Shown: in pieces, positions 19,319 through 28,900 of the stretch | How positions within the stretch are numbered: the first letter of the stretch is position 1 | Layout: the number at the start of each line of letters is the position of its first letter | NCBI RefSeq assembly: GCF_004212215.1 | Contig: NZ_QVFV01000011.1 | Span: 60,632-104,175 of the forward strand | Source: Leptolyngbya iicbica LK | GTDB taxonomy: Bacteria > Cyanobacteriota > Cyanobacteriia > Phormidesmidales > Phormidesmidaceae | DNA: 43,544 bases | Direction: 5' to 3' | Program-made: the position numbers and the translations under genes | Notes under the pieces: model-generated | What the model was told of the DNA's origin: nothing | Seen by the model: only the letters and a program-made list of their open reading frames with translations | Database searches by the model: none

Positions 19319-20225
19319 GGGCATAGCCGTTTACTGGGTCAACGCGATACACCTTGTCAAAGTTGTTGAAATTGATGGCGCGACGGCCATCCCGCGTCCA
19401 CCCCAACACGTCCTTGAAACGAAAATTCCACAATACCTCGTCCGCCACGAATGAGTGACGAGCGTGGATTGTTTGCGACAGATTTTCGTCAATGCCAGTA
19501 ATGATCACGATGATTTCGGCGTGGTCTCGGCGCAGCGATTCCGGCGTGGCGCCATAGAGAGGACTCTTTTCGTTGATCGGATGCAGTGCCGTCCAGGTTA
19601 AGGCAAAGAGCGGTGTGTGCGATCGGATCAACTCCAGATCGTAAAAACGACGAAAGAGGTCGCCTTCTTTGGTGAACTCGTCGCGCACTAACGTCACCCA
19701 CAGTTGCGCTTCTAAAATTCGGTTGCGGCGCTTGTTGGCGGTGCGAAACATCAGGCACGGGGCACCGTTGAAGGGGGCAATCAGCGCGTAATGACTGAAC
19801 AGGATGCGGGCGGTGGGCACCGAAAAGCGAGCAAAGATCATCCCCGTGGCCATCGCGATGAACAATAGCCCGATGAAGGATTCGGCCACAACAAGGAAGT
19901 TGGCGTAGTCGGTTTGGGGATACATCGCCCCGTACCCGATGGAGGCCATGGTTTGCACGCTAAAGAAAAACGCATCCAAAAAGGAGTTGGGATCGGCGTT
20001 GGCGATCGCATCTCCCCCCAGCAAATAGGCCACTGCAAAAGCCGCATTGACCAACAAATAGGCCATCAACAAAACCGCCACAAACCCCGGCCAAGAAATG
20101 GTTTGCAGGAGATGGTAAAGATCGCGCCAGGGGGAATGGGGATCGCCCAACCGAATAATGTCGGGAAATTCACCATCACGCTTGACGATACGCTGCGGGG
20201 TCGGGCGGGAATAAGGATTATCCAT
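19245..20225 (-). CDS. Inward-rectifier potassium channel (KirBac type)
   Basis: A 326-residue channel subunit. Residues about 48-69 are the outer helix, then a pore helix and selectivity filter [12 protein letters not shown] (IGYG at 96-99), then the inner helix (about 108-130). The rest is the cytoplasmic immunoglobulin-like domain typical of Kir channels ([52 protein letters not shown]). Four subunits would form a K+ pore in the plasma membrane. The ATG at 20225 has GAGAG a few bases upstream; the frame reaches 20309 but gains nothing recognisable. The C-terminal 24 codons and stop overlap the end of lipA on the opposite strand. Confidence 0.92.
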   Translation of the reverse strand: MDNPYSRPTPQRIVKRDGEFPDIIRLGDPHSPWRDLYHLLQTISWPGFVAVLLMAYLLVNAAFAVAYLLGGDAIANADPNSFLDAFFFSVQTMASIGYGAMYPQTDYANFLVVAESFIGLLFIAMATGMIFARFSVPTARILFSHYALIAPFNGAPCLMFRTANKRRNRILEAQLWVTLVRDEFTKEGDLFRRFYDLELIRSHTPLFALTWTALHPINEKSPLYGATPESLRRDHAEIIVIITGIDENLSQTIHARHSFVADEVLWNFRFKDVLGWTRDGRRAINFNNFDKVYRVDPVNGYALTQEPFEDIAPSKSAPARRGKSSE

Positions 20226-20480
20226 GAGTCTCTCTGGATGACACCACTGCGAAACGGTGACGCACTCGCCCCTGTGATGGGGGAATTTCAAAGAAATCCG
20301 GCGCTGCACTTCACAACGTCGGACAACTCGCGATACACCTAGTTACTGCCTGCAAGCACGCAGGCTGACTGAGCACCCTCCCAGTGTACAAAGCAACCCT
20401 GTGAATTGTGAGGAGCGCACCGATACCAAACAGAGTAACGATCAGGGAAAAGTGGTCAGCCCGATAAACAGCCTTGCCAG

Positions 20481-20495
20481 TCACCACAGTGGTGA
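20481..20495. terminator. Short hairpin after the MOSC gene
   Basis: TCACCAC and GTGGTGA flank a single base, 4 bases beyond the stop codon at 20500. Position fits a terminator for the minus-strand MOSC gene. A second hairpin, GCCTGC / GCAGGC (20348-20365), lies upstream of the channel gene. Confidence 0.35.
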
Positions 20496-20499
20496 GTGT

Positions 20500-20967
20500 T
20501 TATGGCGCTATTAGAGTAACGGCATCTCCAGTGCAAATTTTGCCGGGTTGCAACACCCGCGCATAGACGCGACTGCTGCCGGGATGGTGTTTTTGGCTGA
20601 TGCGACTGTAGCGCTTGTCGGCAAACCAGCGCATATTTTTGCGGCAGGGCGTCGTGTAGCTGGCGATTTCCAACACCACATCATGGCCCAGCTGCAACTG
20701 CGAGTCCGGCCTGATTTGCGACCAGTCGAGACCAGTGATGGTGACGTTTTCTCCGGCATATCCAGGGGCGAGGTTATGGCCTTCTTGCTGCAAAGCTTCA
20801 ATCACTTCCAGCGCCCACAGACAGACGGCCTTTTCGGGACCACCGTGAATGTCGGGATTGCTGTGGCGATCGCCCACCAACCCCGTCGTCACCACTTCGG
20901 CTTCCGGCACCGCTGTTTTGGGCACCCCGCCCTGCGAAAGACTAATTTGCACAATTCGCCCGATCAT
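20500..20967 (-). CDS. MOSC-domain protein
   Basis: A 155-residue single-domain MOSC protein (molybdenum cofactor sulfurase C-terminal type), similar in size to the YiiM-like group but without the extra ferredoxin or reductase domains. Visible family features are GLVGDRHSNPDIHGGPEKAVCLW, GENVTITGLDW and a Cys in YTTPCRKNMRW that could be the cofactor-binding residue. Such proteins are predicted to handle Mo-cofactor-bound sulphur or to detoxify N-hydroxylated compounds; the substrate here is unknown. The ATG at 20967 has AGGGA six to eight bases upstream. The acylphosphatase gene lies 53 bases upstream on the same strand, so they may be cotranscribed. Confidence 0.85.
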   Translation of the reverse strand: MIGRIVQISLSQGGVPKTAVPEAEVVTTGLVGDRHSNPDIHGGPEKAVCLWALEVIEALQQEGHNLAPGYAGENVTITGLDWSQIRPDSQLQLGHDVVLEIASYTTPCRKNMRWFADKRYSRISQKHHPGSSRVYARVLQPGKICTGDAVTLIAP

Positions 20968-21020
20968 CCATTTCCCTCACGAAAATTAAGTTCCCCCAGC
21001 TACTTTCACACTCACTAGAT

Positions 21021-21293
21021 CTAGCGTGCGATCGTGAAGCTCCCGAACTCCCCATTAGCGCTGCCGTAGGTGATATCCACCTGCTTGACTTGCGCCGCTG
21101 GCGGTCCCTGTTTCGCCCAATCCAGCAACTCAGCCACCACCGGAGACGGTCCCTCAGCCACAATCTCGACGGTGCCGTCCGGCAAGTTTTTGACGTAGCC
21201 GGTGAGGCCCAACCGCACTGCCTCATTTTGGGTGTGATATCGAAAGCCGACGCCTTGCACAAGGCCTTGGACGATCAGGTGAACTCTGTCCAT
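21021..21293 (-). CDS. acyP: Acylphosphatase
   Basis: A 90-residue enzyme that hydrolyses carboxyl-phosphate bonds such as acetyl phosphate or carbamoyl phosphate. The signature [14 protein letters not shown] contains the phosphate-binding Arg (R18), and [13 protein letters not shown] contains the catalytic Asn (N36). Length is standard. It is cytoplasmic. The ATG at 21293 opens the family-typical [15 protein letters not shown]. It is followed on the same strand by the MOSC gene. Confidence 0.92.
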   Translation of the reverse strand: MDRVHLIVQGLVQGVGFRYHTQNEAVRLGLTGYVKNLPDGTVEIVAEGPSPVVAELLDWAKQGPPAAQVKQVDITYGSANGEFGSFTIAR

Positions 21294-21384
21294 GCTGCAA
21301 TCAATGATCTCTGCCGTGAATACCGTAGCTTAGTTCGTGGGCCAAGCCGTCTAAAACGATAGGAAAGGCAAGAATGATCGGCAA

Positions 21385-21456
21385 GGGTCTCAGGGGCGGT
21401 CGTGAACTGCCCCTGAGACCCAGGTGCATAGGGCAACGCCAACCACTCAGGCGTTG
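21385..21456 (-). terminator. Tandem hairpins after the nuclease gene
   Basis: Just beyond the nuclease stop codon (21466) are CAACGCC / GGCGTTG (21434-21440 and 21450-21456). Further on is a perfect 13-bp stem, GGGTCTCAGGGGC (21385-21397) with GCCCCTGAGACCC (21409-21421). Two consecutive hairpins make a likely terminator for the minus-strand gene, without a T tract. Confidence 0.6.
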
Positions 21457-21465
21457 TGATCGGCC

Positions 21466-24400
21466 TTAGCTGGCGATCGCGGTGGATTCGACAGAATTAA
21501 TGGCAAACTCCAGGTCATTGAAGTCCGCATCAACCCAGTCTTCAAAGGTCCACACGTTGCCGTCGCGCTGGATCATGGTCATACCCATCGCCGCATCGCC
21601 AATGGTTGCCAGATTATGCAGGTCGCCATCGATGATGAGCGCTGGCGCATAGTAGAAACCGCCTTCCAGGGTGATGGTGGTGTTCCGGGTACTCAGGTTC
21701 TCAACAAAGAGCTGCGGCATGGCTAGCAGGTTGTGCCGTACCGCGTCTTCATAGCCTGCTTCACCCGGATTGATGCCGTTCACAGCGCCCCGGACGTCAG
21801 TGACATAAAACTGCAGCAAATTGTCGAATGCAGCTTCACGCTGGAGGCTGACATTTGCCGTGATGTTGCCGTCAATCCCTGTCAAGTCAAGGATTTCGGC
21901 AATTACATCCTCGCCACCATCGTCAGTACCACCATTGTCAGTACCGCCGTTGTCCGTGTCAGTATCGGTATCGTCATCATCGGTGCCGTCATGCTCGCCG
22001 CCAGTACTGCCGTTATCAGTGCCAGTATCGCCATTGTCGGTGTCGTCATTGTCGTCATCGCCCCCGTTACCGCCGTTGTCTGGGTCGGTGTCGTTATTGT
22101 CGTCATCGGGGCTGCTCAAGTTCAGCCCAACGATGAGGGGATCGTGGTCAGAGGAGCGGAAGGGATTGGCTCCGAACAGGTCATCGACTTGCGCGTCCGG
22201 TTTGAAGTTGGTGTTGTAGTCAAACGCGGAGGCTTCATCGGCATTGATATGCCATTCGGCGGCATCGACGACCTGAGCCGCGAGGGAAGCATTAGCAAGG
22301 GCGTAATCCAAAGCGCCAAAGGCTTGGACTTGTGGGCTGGTATCCAGATCCAGGGGGAAGCCAAAGGAGTAACTGTTTTCCCCTGGCGACAGGAAGGCTG
22401 CCACCATGTTGGCGTAGCCTTCACCCAGCAGATATTGGATGGGATCTTCCATGCCATAGGCGTTGAGGTCGCCCAGAATCAGGAAGTCGTTGTCGCCGGA
22501 GCCGGTGGGGTCGGTGTCTAGCCAGGCATCGATCGCGATCGCGGCTTGCAGGCGAGCTTCGTTGTTATTGCCCGTCCCATCGCCCGTCCCGGCGTTGTTG
22601 CCGAAGGGACTGATGGAGCCCTTGGACTTGAAATGGTTGTTGACCGCTGTGAAGGTTTCCCCAGTCGCCAACTCTTCAAACGTGACGGCGATCGGGTTGC
22701 GGCTAGTGCCAGAGCCATCAAACACGGAGTTACCCGAATCAACGCCGAGCCCTGCCAGGTCGCTATCAGAAAGGACTTCGACCGTTGTGCCCTCAGCAAT
22801 GCCGACCGTATTCGCGTTGTAAATGAAGCCCACCGCGATCGCATCCGTCCCCACATAGTCCATACCGGGATCCACGTACTGATAGTTCGCCCCCGGAATC
22901 GCCGCATTCAGGGCATCGACCAGAAAGCCGATCGCAAACTCACCGTCGCCATTGACATCGCCAAACTCATTTTCGAGTTCGACTAGACCAAAGACATCCG
23001 CTTCAATTGCCGCCAGCGCCGCGACCAGCTTTGCCACCTGGCGATCGAATTCAAACTGATTATCTGCCCCTCGGGGAGAAAGACCCTCCGGCCCAGACGT
23101 TAATCCTTCATCGCCTAGCGAAGTAAAAAAGTTGAGGACGTTGAAGGATGCAACCTTGAGGTTGCCGCCAACTTCGGGAGCCTCGGTCAGACGAGGATTA
23201 CTGTTGACAAACTCCACCGTCTCAACCGGGTTGATGCGATAGATTTCGTCCCCAGAGCCGCCGGAACCACGACTAAACCGCACGACCCCAGTCAGGTCAG
23301 TGACCGTGTCGCCCACATTCAAATCGTCATTCGCATCCAGCTGCCCCACAATATCTCCTGGTTCGGCGGGAATCTCGAACGGAATCACTGCGGGATTTTG
23401 CACGGTACTGCCGTCGTCCAAAATCACAGTGTTGCGCACGCCCAGGTCTTGGTAAGCCTGGAACCCAGAGACACTGGGAGCGTTAACTTGGGTGAAGGTT
23501 TCCAACCGGCCATCGGCGTGGAGGCCGATATCGCCAAAGCGGCCCAGGGTGAACAAGTCCGACACGGTCAATTCCTGAGGAATCGTGACCAACATGCCTT
23601 CATAGGCTTCCAGATCGGCAATCAGGGCACCGTCGCTGTTGGTCACCGTATTCGCGACCGGGAAGGTCACTGTGGCCGGAGTCACCAGTCCGCTGTTGTC
23701 GCCGTTGTCGAGCACTTCGACGGTCACGCCGGAGAGTTGCGTTTCGCCGAAGAACTCCGTGACCGTACCGGTGACCCGAACGCGATCGCCCACGTTCACA
23801 TCCACGACTGGGCTATTGCCGTCGAAAATAAACAGTCCTTCCGAGGTGGCCGCATCCCCGTCGGCGTCGGTATCTTCTTCTTGCACAAAGAAGCCGTTGA
23901 AATCACCGTTCGTGCCCGCGCCGCCATCTTGGAAGTCTCCCACTACAACGGCTTCAACCGTGACCGGGCTGCCGTCGAGCGGACTGACCGCACCATTCCC
24001 TTGAATTGCGCTAATGAGAGTTAGGGGCGCATCGCCGCTGCTGTTGTCGCCGCCATTGTTATCGGTGCCAGCGGTGGGGGTGGTGTTAGCGCCCGCTGGG
24101 CTAAAGGCATCTACAATCTGGAAATCGCCGCCATCAGGCGATCGCGTAACAGCAGAAGGATAGAAACTGCCGTCGGGGCCGAGGACTGGTGCACCGTAGA
24201 AAAAGGTACCGCTATTGCTATCTTGCAGAGCCACCGCATCGACCACGGCTTCGGCACCGGAGACCCCATCGCCAGCAATAGTCGCCGTTTCGACCAGGGC
24301 AATGGTGGAGCTGCTGTTCTCAAAGAAATTCGTGGGAAATTCCGTGTCGGGCATCACCCCCAGGGCCGTCGCCACCAGGCTGTTGCCAACTAGATAAAAG

Positions 24401-25182
24401 CCGTTGTCACCAATCACAGCATCGTCAGGGAGATCAAAGCGGTTGTCGATGCTGCCCGCGCCAGTGCCGCCCTCAATATTGAGAATGCTCAGCCCCGCAA
24501 GCGATGTGCCCGGTGTGCCAAAGATCTCGATGAACTCAACGTCAGCTCCCGTCGTGCTGACCAGCACCTCATTGATCACTGGGCCAGTGGTCTCGTCATC
24601 GTCACCACCCACACCAGAGTCATCGCTCGCGTCGGTCACGGTGAAGGCCGATGTCGAGAAGATTTGGCGATCGCTGTTACTGCCAGTCCAGTTGGTGCGA
24701 TCGCTAATCGCCGCCAACAACTCAGCTTTTGTCCCTGATGTGGGGCCAACATAAATGGCGTTATCAATTTCATCCAACGCCACAGCAGTTGCGCCATCCA
24801 GCAGGCCAGCAGGCAGCGCAGAAGTGTTGGAGCTTGTCGCATCGGCTTGCCAAACCCCAGCCCCTTCACTGTTCAGCGCGTAGATGAAGGTGGGACTGTT
24901 AGCATCCCCCTGGTAAGCCAAGAGTTGGTCACCACTAGTCGAGAACGCTACGCCACTCACCGTCGGAGTCACGAGGGTGCCAGCCGCCAAGTTTTCGGTC
25001 GCTTGCCAAGTAAAGCTCCCTTCATTGGCGCGAAAACCGCCAGCCGCTAGCCAGCCATTGTCCGTAAAGGTGATCTGAGTCCCCGCTTCGATGTCCACAA
25101 GGAGGACAAACGCAAGCTCATCTGGGTTATCAAAATTAAAGCCTGTGATAGCAATATCGCCAGCAGAAAGTGTCGTAGCCAT
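21466..25182 (-). CDS. Secreted ExeM/NucH-type extracellular nuclease with LTD and DUF4114 domains
   Basis: A 1238-residue modular protein. Residues 1-190 are a beta-rich domain with no Sec signal. About 197-330 is a lamin-tail-like domain (GPVINEVLVSTTGADVEFIE). About 385-490 is an OB-fold region (FFVQEEDTDADGDAATSEGL; VGDRVRVTGTVTEF). From about 672 to 1025 is an endonuclease/exonuclease/phosphatase domain with intact catalytic elements: VASFNVLNFF, LVELENEFGD, NNHFKSKGS, ILGDLNAYG and SSDHDPLIVGL. A linker of Asp, Asn, Gly and Thr follows, then a DUF4114 domain (last 140 residues). It should cut DNA or RNA outside the cell. Lack of a Sec signal fits a C-terminal export signal, as in type I secretion, but no RTX nonapeptides are visible. 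The ATG at 25182 has AGGAG about 12 bases upstream. Confidence 0.88.
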   Translation of the reverse strand: MATTLSAGDIAITGFNFDNPDELAFVLLVDIEAGTQITFTDNGWLAAGGFRANEGSFTWQATENLAAGTLVTPTVSGVAFSTSGDQLLAYQGDANSPTFIYALNSEGAGVWQADATSSNTSALPAGLLDGATAVALDEIDNAIYVGPTSGTKAELLAAISDRTNWTGSNSDRQIFSTSAFTVTDASDDSGVGGDDDETTGPVINEVLVSTTGADVEFIEIFGTPGTSLAGLSILNIEGGTGAGSIDNRFDLPDDAVIGDNGFYLVGNSLVATALGVMPDTEFPTNFFENSSSTIALVETATIAGDGVSGAEAVVDAVALQDSNSGTFFYGAPVLGPDGSFYPSAVTRSPDGGDFQIVDAFSPAGANTTPTAGTDNNGGDNSSGDAPLTLISAIQGNGAVSPLDGSPVTVEAVVVGDFQDGGAGTNGDFNGFFVQEEDTDADGDAATSEGLFIFDGNSPVVDVNVGDRVRVTGTVTEFFGETQLSGVTVEVLDNGDNSGLVTPATVTFPVANTVTNSDGALIADLEAYEGMLVTIPQELTVSDLFTLGRFGDIGLHADGRLETFTQVNAPSVSGFQAYQDLGVRNTVILDDGSTVQNPAVIPFEIPAEPGDIVGQLDANDDLNVGDTVTDLTGVVRFSRGSGGSGDEIYRINPVETVEFVNSNPRLTEAPEVGGNLKVASFNVLNFFTSLGDEGLTSGPEGLSPRGADNQFEFDRQVAKLVAALAAIEADVFGLVELENEFGDVNGDGEFAIGFLVDALNAAIPGANYQYVDPGMDYVGTDAIAVGFIYNANTVGIAEGTTVEVLSDSDLAGLGVDSGNSVFDGSGTSRNPIAVTFEELATGETFTAVNNHFKSKGSISPFGNNAGTGDGTGNNNEARLQAAIAIDAWLDTDPTGSGDNDFLILGDLNAYGMEDPIQYLLGEGYANMVAAFLSPGENSYSFGFPLDLDTSPQVQAFGALDYALANASLAAQVVDAAEWHINADEASAFDYNTNFKPDAQVDDLFGANPFRSSDHDPLIVGLNLSSPDDDNNDTDPDNGGNGGDDDNDDTDNGDTGTDNGSTGGEHDGTDDDDTDTDTDNGGTDNGGTDDGGEDVIAEILDLTGIDGNITANVSLQREAAFDNLLQFYVTDVRGAVNGINPGEAGYEDAVRHNLLAMPQLFVENLSTRNTTITLEGGFYYAPALIIDGDLHNLATIGDAAMGMTMIQRDGNVWTFEDWVDADFNDLEFAINSVESTAIAS
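21491..21903. repeat. DUF4114 coding repeat, copy A
   Basis: About 413 bases at the 3' end of the nuclease gene match 25994-26406 at the 3' end of the nucleotidase gene. An uninterrupted identical run of roughly 70 bases starts at 21491/25994, and only about ten of the encoded 138 residues differ. This is a direct repeat about 4.5 kb apart. Confidence 0.85.
21905..22110. repeat. Low-complexity Asp/Asn/Gly/Thr-coding minisatellite
   Basis: This part of the nuclease gene encodes the acidic linker in front of DUF4114. It is built from variants of short units such as ACCGCCGTTGTC and GTCGTCATCG (plus-strand reading). Such tracts change length by slippage and may bind Ca2+ in the protein. Confidence 0.7.
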
Positions 25183-25650
25183 TCGATTATTGACTCCTGA
25201 GAAAACTATCTAGTTAAGTTACTAAATCAGAGTCGCGGGCTCATTGAAGCAGCGAAAAGCAGAGCTTAATTTGAGCCGCGATCGCATCAAACTCGAAACA
25301 AAAAAGGATGGAAACACACGTGAAAAACGTACCATTAAAAACTTTATTAACCCGTGTTATCCACGCAACATATAGTGTAAAGATTGCATGAATTATTCAC
25401 ACAAATAAGTTTCTTTATTTTGTAGGGTTGAGGTGCATCCTATTTTTATTGTCTTACCTCAGCCCTAAAAAAACTTTATCAATCAGGAAAAACGAAAAAG
25501 TCTTGAAATCGTTCATTAGCCTTAGATTCAGAGACTTTCAGGGTTTACTCTACAGTTGATCTACGTTGCCAGAAATCCTGATCATCAGGGCTTCAATAGC
25601 CTCGACTGGATGCATGTTACTTTTTCAAATTGCCCCATCCCCTAACCGCC

Positions 25651-25708
25651 TATCCCAAAACTGGGATAAAGGAGGACCGGAAAACTTCTTCTCCCAAAAC
25701 TGGGTGAG
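25651..25708. repeat. Paired CCCAAAACTGGG hairpins
   Basis: TATCCCA-aaac-TGGGATA (25651-25668) is followed about 25 bases later by a second CCCA-aaac-TGGG unit inside CTCCCAAAACTGGGTGAG (25691-25708). Paired CCCAAAA(T/C)TGGG hairpins joined by a purine-rich spacer are, as I recall, a common dispersed repeat in cyanobacterial spacers. Confidence 0.55.
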
Positions 25709-25870
25709 GGCGATTAAACTGAGATGCATTCGCCTCAGATCATCTCACAAAATATACAAAAACTCTCAAATAAATCGACGAGTAAATGTTAGGAGCCTGC
25801 ACTGAAAATATCATCTTAAATAAGCGCTGGATAGCTGTCTTCTCTATAAGATAAGGATTTTTTGCTGATG

Positions 25871-25902
25871 ACATCAGGAGGAGAACTAGCTCCCCCTGAT
25901 GT
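25871..25902 (-). terminator. Hairpin after the nucleotidase gene
   Basis: ACATCAGGAGGAG (25871-25883) pairs with CTCCCCCTGATGT (25890-25902), with one mismatch and a 6-base loop. It lies 66 bases beyond the stop codon at 25969. No T tract follows. Confidence 0.5.
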
Positions 25903-25968
25903 GCAGCTTCATCAAAGCTAATGAGGAAGCAAGCCAAAACGCCTGCTTCACTCATTTTCTAGCGACAA

Positions 25969-28900
25969 CTAAGCAACCGCTGGGGTGATGTCAACAGAAT
26001 TAATGGCAAACTCCAGGTCATTGAAGTCCGCATCAACCCAGTCTTCAAAGGTCCACACGTTGCCATCGCGTTTGATCATGGTCATGCCCATGGCCGCATC
26101 GCCAATGGTCGCCAGATTGTGCAGGTCGCCATCGATGATGAGCGCTGGCGCATAGTAAGCACCGCCCGCCAGCGTGATGGTGGTATCCTTCGAAGTCAGA
26201 TTTTCAACAAAGAGCTGCGGCATGGCTAGCAGGTTGTGCCGGACGGCATCTTCATAGCCCGCTTCACCGGGGTTGATGCCGTTCACTGCGCCCTGGGCAT
26301 CAGTGACGTAGAACTGCAGCAGGTTGTCGAACGCCGCTTCACGCATGAGGCTGACGTTGGCCGTGATGTTGCCATCGATGCCCGTCAGGTCGAGGATTTC
26401 GGCCACTGGCTCCGCTGGATCAACGGGTTCAACCGGCTTTTCAGGCGGGTTGAATTCAAAGAGGCTGGTGGTGCCGCTGATTTCGTTCGAAACCGCCAGC
26501 AGCGCTTCGCCCGTGGGGCTGTCTGCCGCCGCAATGAAGGTCAAACCTTCAGGGCCGAGGTCGCCCACTGCGGGGTTTGTGCTGCCATCTCCTAACTGTG
26601 CATCAACAGTGAAGTCGCGGTTGTTGATGTACTGCACGAATTCAGCATTAGTCGGATCCGTGATGTCGTACACCATGACGCCGCCGATCCGCTCTAGGCC
26701 GATAAAGGCATAGATGCTGCCATCGACTTCACCAATCACGACACCTTCGGGCTCGGGGCCTTTGGCATCGCTGCGGCTGTCAAACGAGCCGTTTTCGTCG
26801 TTGGTAGAGTTGAAGAAGTCGGGGAACAGGCTGGCGGTAATCTGCTCGAACTGGTCGCCACTGTCGAAAATGACGTTGCCGGCGGTATCAAAGATGGTGA
26901 AGGAGCGGGCACCGTAGGCGTACAGCGCGTCATAGTCACCGTCGCCATCGATATCGCCATCGATGGTGGAAACCTCTAAACGACCCAGGACTTCATCGGC
27001 TTGCAGTTCGGCCGCATTGGGGAAAGCGACCGGATCAAGCACCAGGTCAGCTACACGAGCATCTTCGTCGCGGGCGTCGCCTTCGTTAGCGGTGACCACG
27101 TAAGTCATGCCACCGACTTCGTAGCTGGCGATCGCATCGGGCATGTACATGCCAAACACGGGGTAGTTTTGGATGTTGATGGCATCATCGCGATCGCTGG
27201 CATCGATGCCGTTGCCCGGCAAGCTGTAGTCTTTGTAGCCCAGGCCGACCACATCGGTAACTTGCTTCGTCGCCAGGTCAATGACGGCAAAGGCATTGTT
27301 CTCTTGCAAGCTGACGAAGGCTTGGGTGCCATCGGGAGAGACGGTGATGTATTCCGGCTCAGCATCTTTGGAGAAGTCAATACCGGGGAAGATACGGACC
27401 CCCTCAGCCCGGAGCGCGTCTTCCTGACCGTCGAAGGCTTTGAAGTCAGCCGTTGCCACCGTGGCGCTGGCCACACCGCTGGAAATATCAATGATGCTGA
27501 CGGAACCTTCGGGGTTCACACCATCATCGGGTTCGCCTTCGTTAGCCACTAACACTTTGGAGCCGTCAGGGGTAAAGGTCACCATATCGGGCAGCGCCCC
27601 GACTTCCACTTCGTTCAAGAAGTTGCCATCCGCATCAAAGAACACCACCTTGCCGTTATCGGTCACGGTTTCATTCTCAATGGCGACGGCAACGATGCCG
27701 TTTTTGACGGCAACACTGTTGGCCCCCGCCCCAAACTGAGTCGCGTCGATCTGGTTGATCAGGGTGGGATTACTGGGGTCGCTGACATCGAGAATGTCGA
27801 TGGTCACCGCGTTGGAGTTGACCACAAACAGGCGATCGCTGTCAGGGTCGAAAGCATTAATTTCAGCGGCCCCTTCGTCAAAGGCTCCCGTTTCGTAGGT
27901 GCCTAGCAGCGACAGACCCACTGCTGGTTCGGTCGGCTCTGTCGGCGTATCGCCACTGCCGCCGCCGAGCACGGTGTCTTCCCGAAAAGCCAGGTTTTGC
28001 AAGCGAGTATCAGCCTCGCGATCGGTCTCAGCCTGGTCAAACGGCGCACCACCGTTATCCGGATTGAAGTTGTCGAATAGGTATTCAGCCAGCGCATCTT
28101 GCTCGGAACCATCGGGCGCGAAGGTGGCATCTCCCGTGCGGGGCGCATCTTCGTCTAGCGCCAAGTCGACAAAGTTGCTGCCAAAATCTTGGAAGGGATA
28201 GCCATCCCCACCCCCGGCCAAGAAGCCCAGGGTCACGATTTTCACGGTCGCGTCAGCATCGCCCACCAGTTCGCCATTCTCAACCAGAATGTCGATGATG
28301 TTGCCATCTTCATCTTTGATCGCGGCAGACTGAATGCGATCGCCCTCTGGCGCGGTCAAGTCAAAGCTAAACTCAATACCGCTCACTTGAGGGAAACGGC
28401 CCTGAGTATTGCTGTCATCCAAGCTGCTCGCGGCAACACCATGCTCTAGCACAGCCACTAACCCAGCGCGGGTGATATCCAACACGGTCAAGCCGTTGTT
28501 AAAGCGCAGACTGTTCGCGATGTCAGTTTCCGAGATGCCACCATCGGGCTTCACACCAGGAATACCTTCGTTGGGGAGCTCAACGGCCTCACCCGTGCCC
28601 CCTGCCGGCACGACCACCTGGCCAATATCATCACGGATGCCGCCGCCGTTCTTGATGGAAACCAAGACGTTTTCGCCCGTGATCTCTTTCGCGATCGCCA
28701 GATTGGCATCAGCGGTCAAGTTGCCCAGATTCGTTTCCTGAGTGCGGACGCTGCCGCGCAGCCCGTCGAGGTAAACGTTACTCACCCCAAAGACATTGCT
28801 CTCTTTCGCCACAATGACGCCTTCCAGGGCATCGACGATCGCCTGAATCTCCGGGTCAATCAGCCCCTCTGCGCCCAGCGCCGCGACGCCTTCAGCATCG

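Larger units (their letters stand above)
25183..25968. other. AT-rich spacer between the two large secreted-enzyme genes
   Basis: The part next to 25182 is AT-rich and should hold the nuclease promoter; I could not identify clear boxes or tandem Pho-box-like octamers. A repeat of the CCCAAAACTGGG type occupies 25651-25708, and a hairpin at 25871-25902 lies beyond the nucleotidase stop codon. A 79-codon plus-strand frame at 25566-25805 runs through the repeat and is not credible. Confidence 0.5.

Noticed and set aside
21101-21160. Two GGTCCCT matches to the hairpin core
   Set aside because: Both lie in the acylphosphatase gene and have no complementary arm nearby; chance matches.
21733-22521. 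262-codon plus-strand frame with Val/Ile-rich product
   Set aside because: It is the antisense of the nuclease's Asp-rich linker and catalytic part; the hydrophobic product is a by-product of reading Asp/Asn codons in reverse.
25183-25565. Possible Pho boxes upstream of the nuclease gene
   Set aside because: Searched for tandem CTTAACCT-like octamers; only a single partial CTTAACT near 25215 was found, which is not enough.
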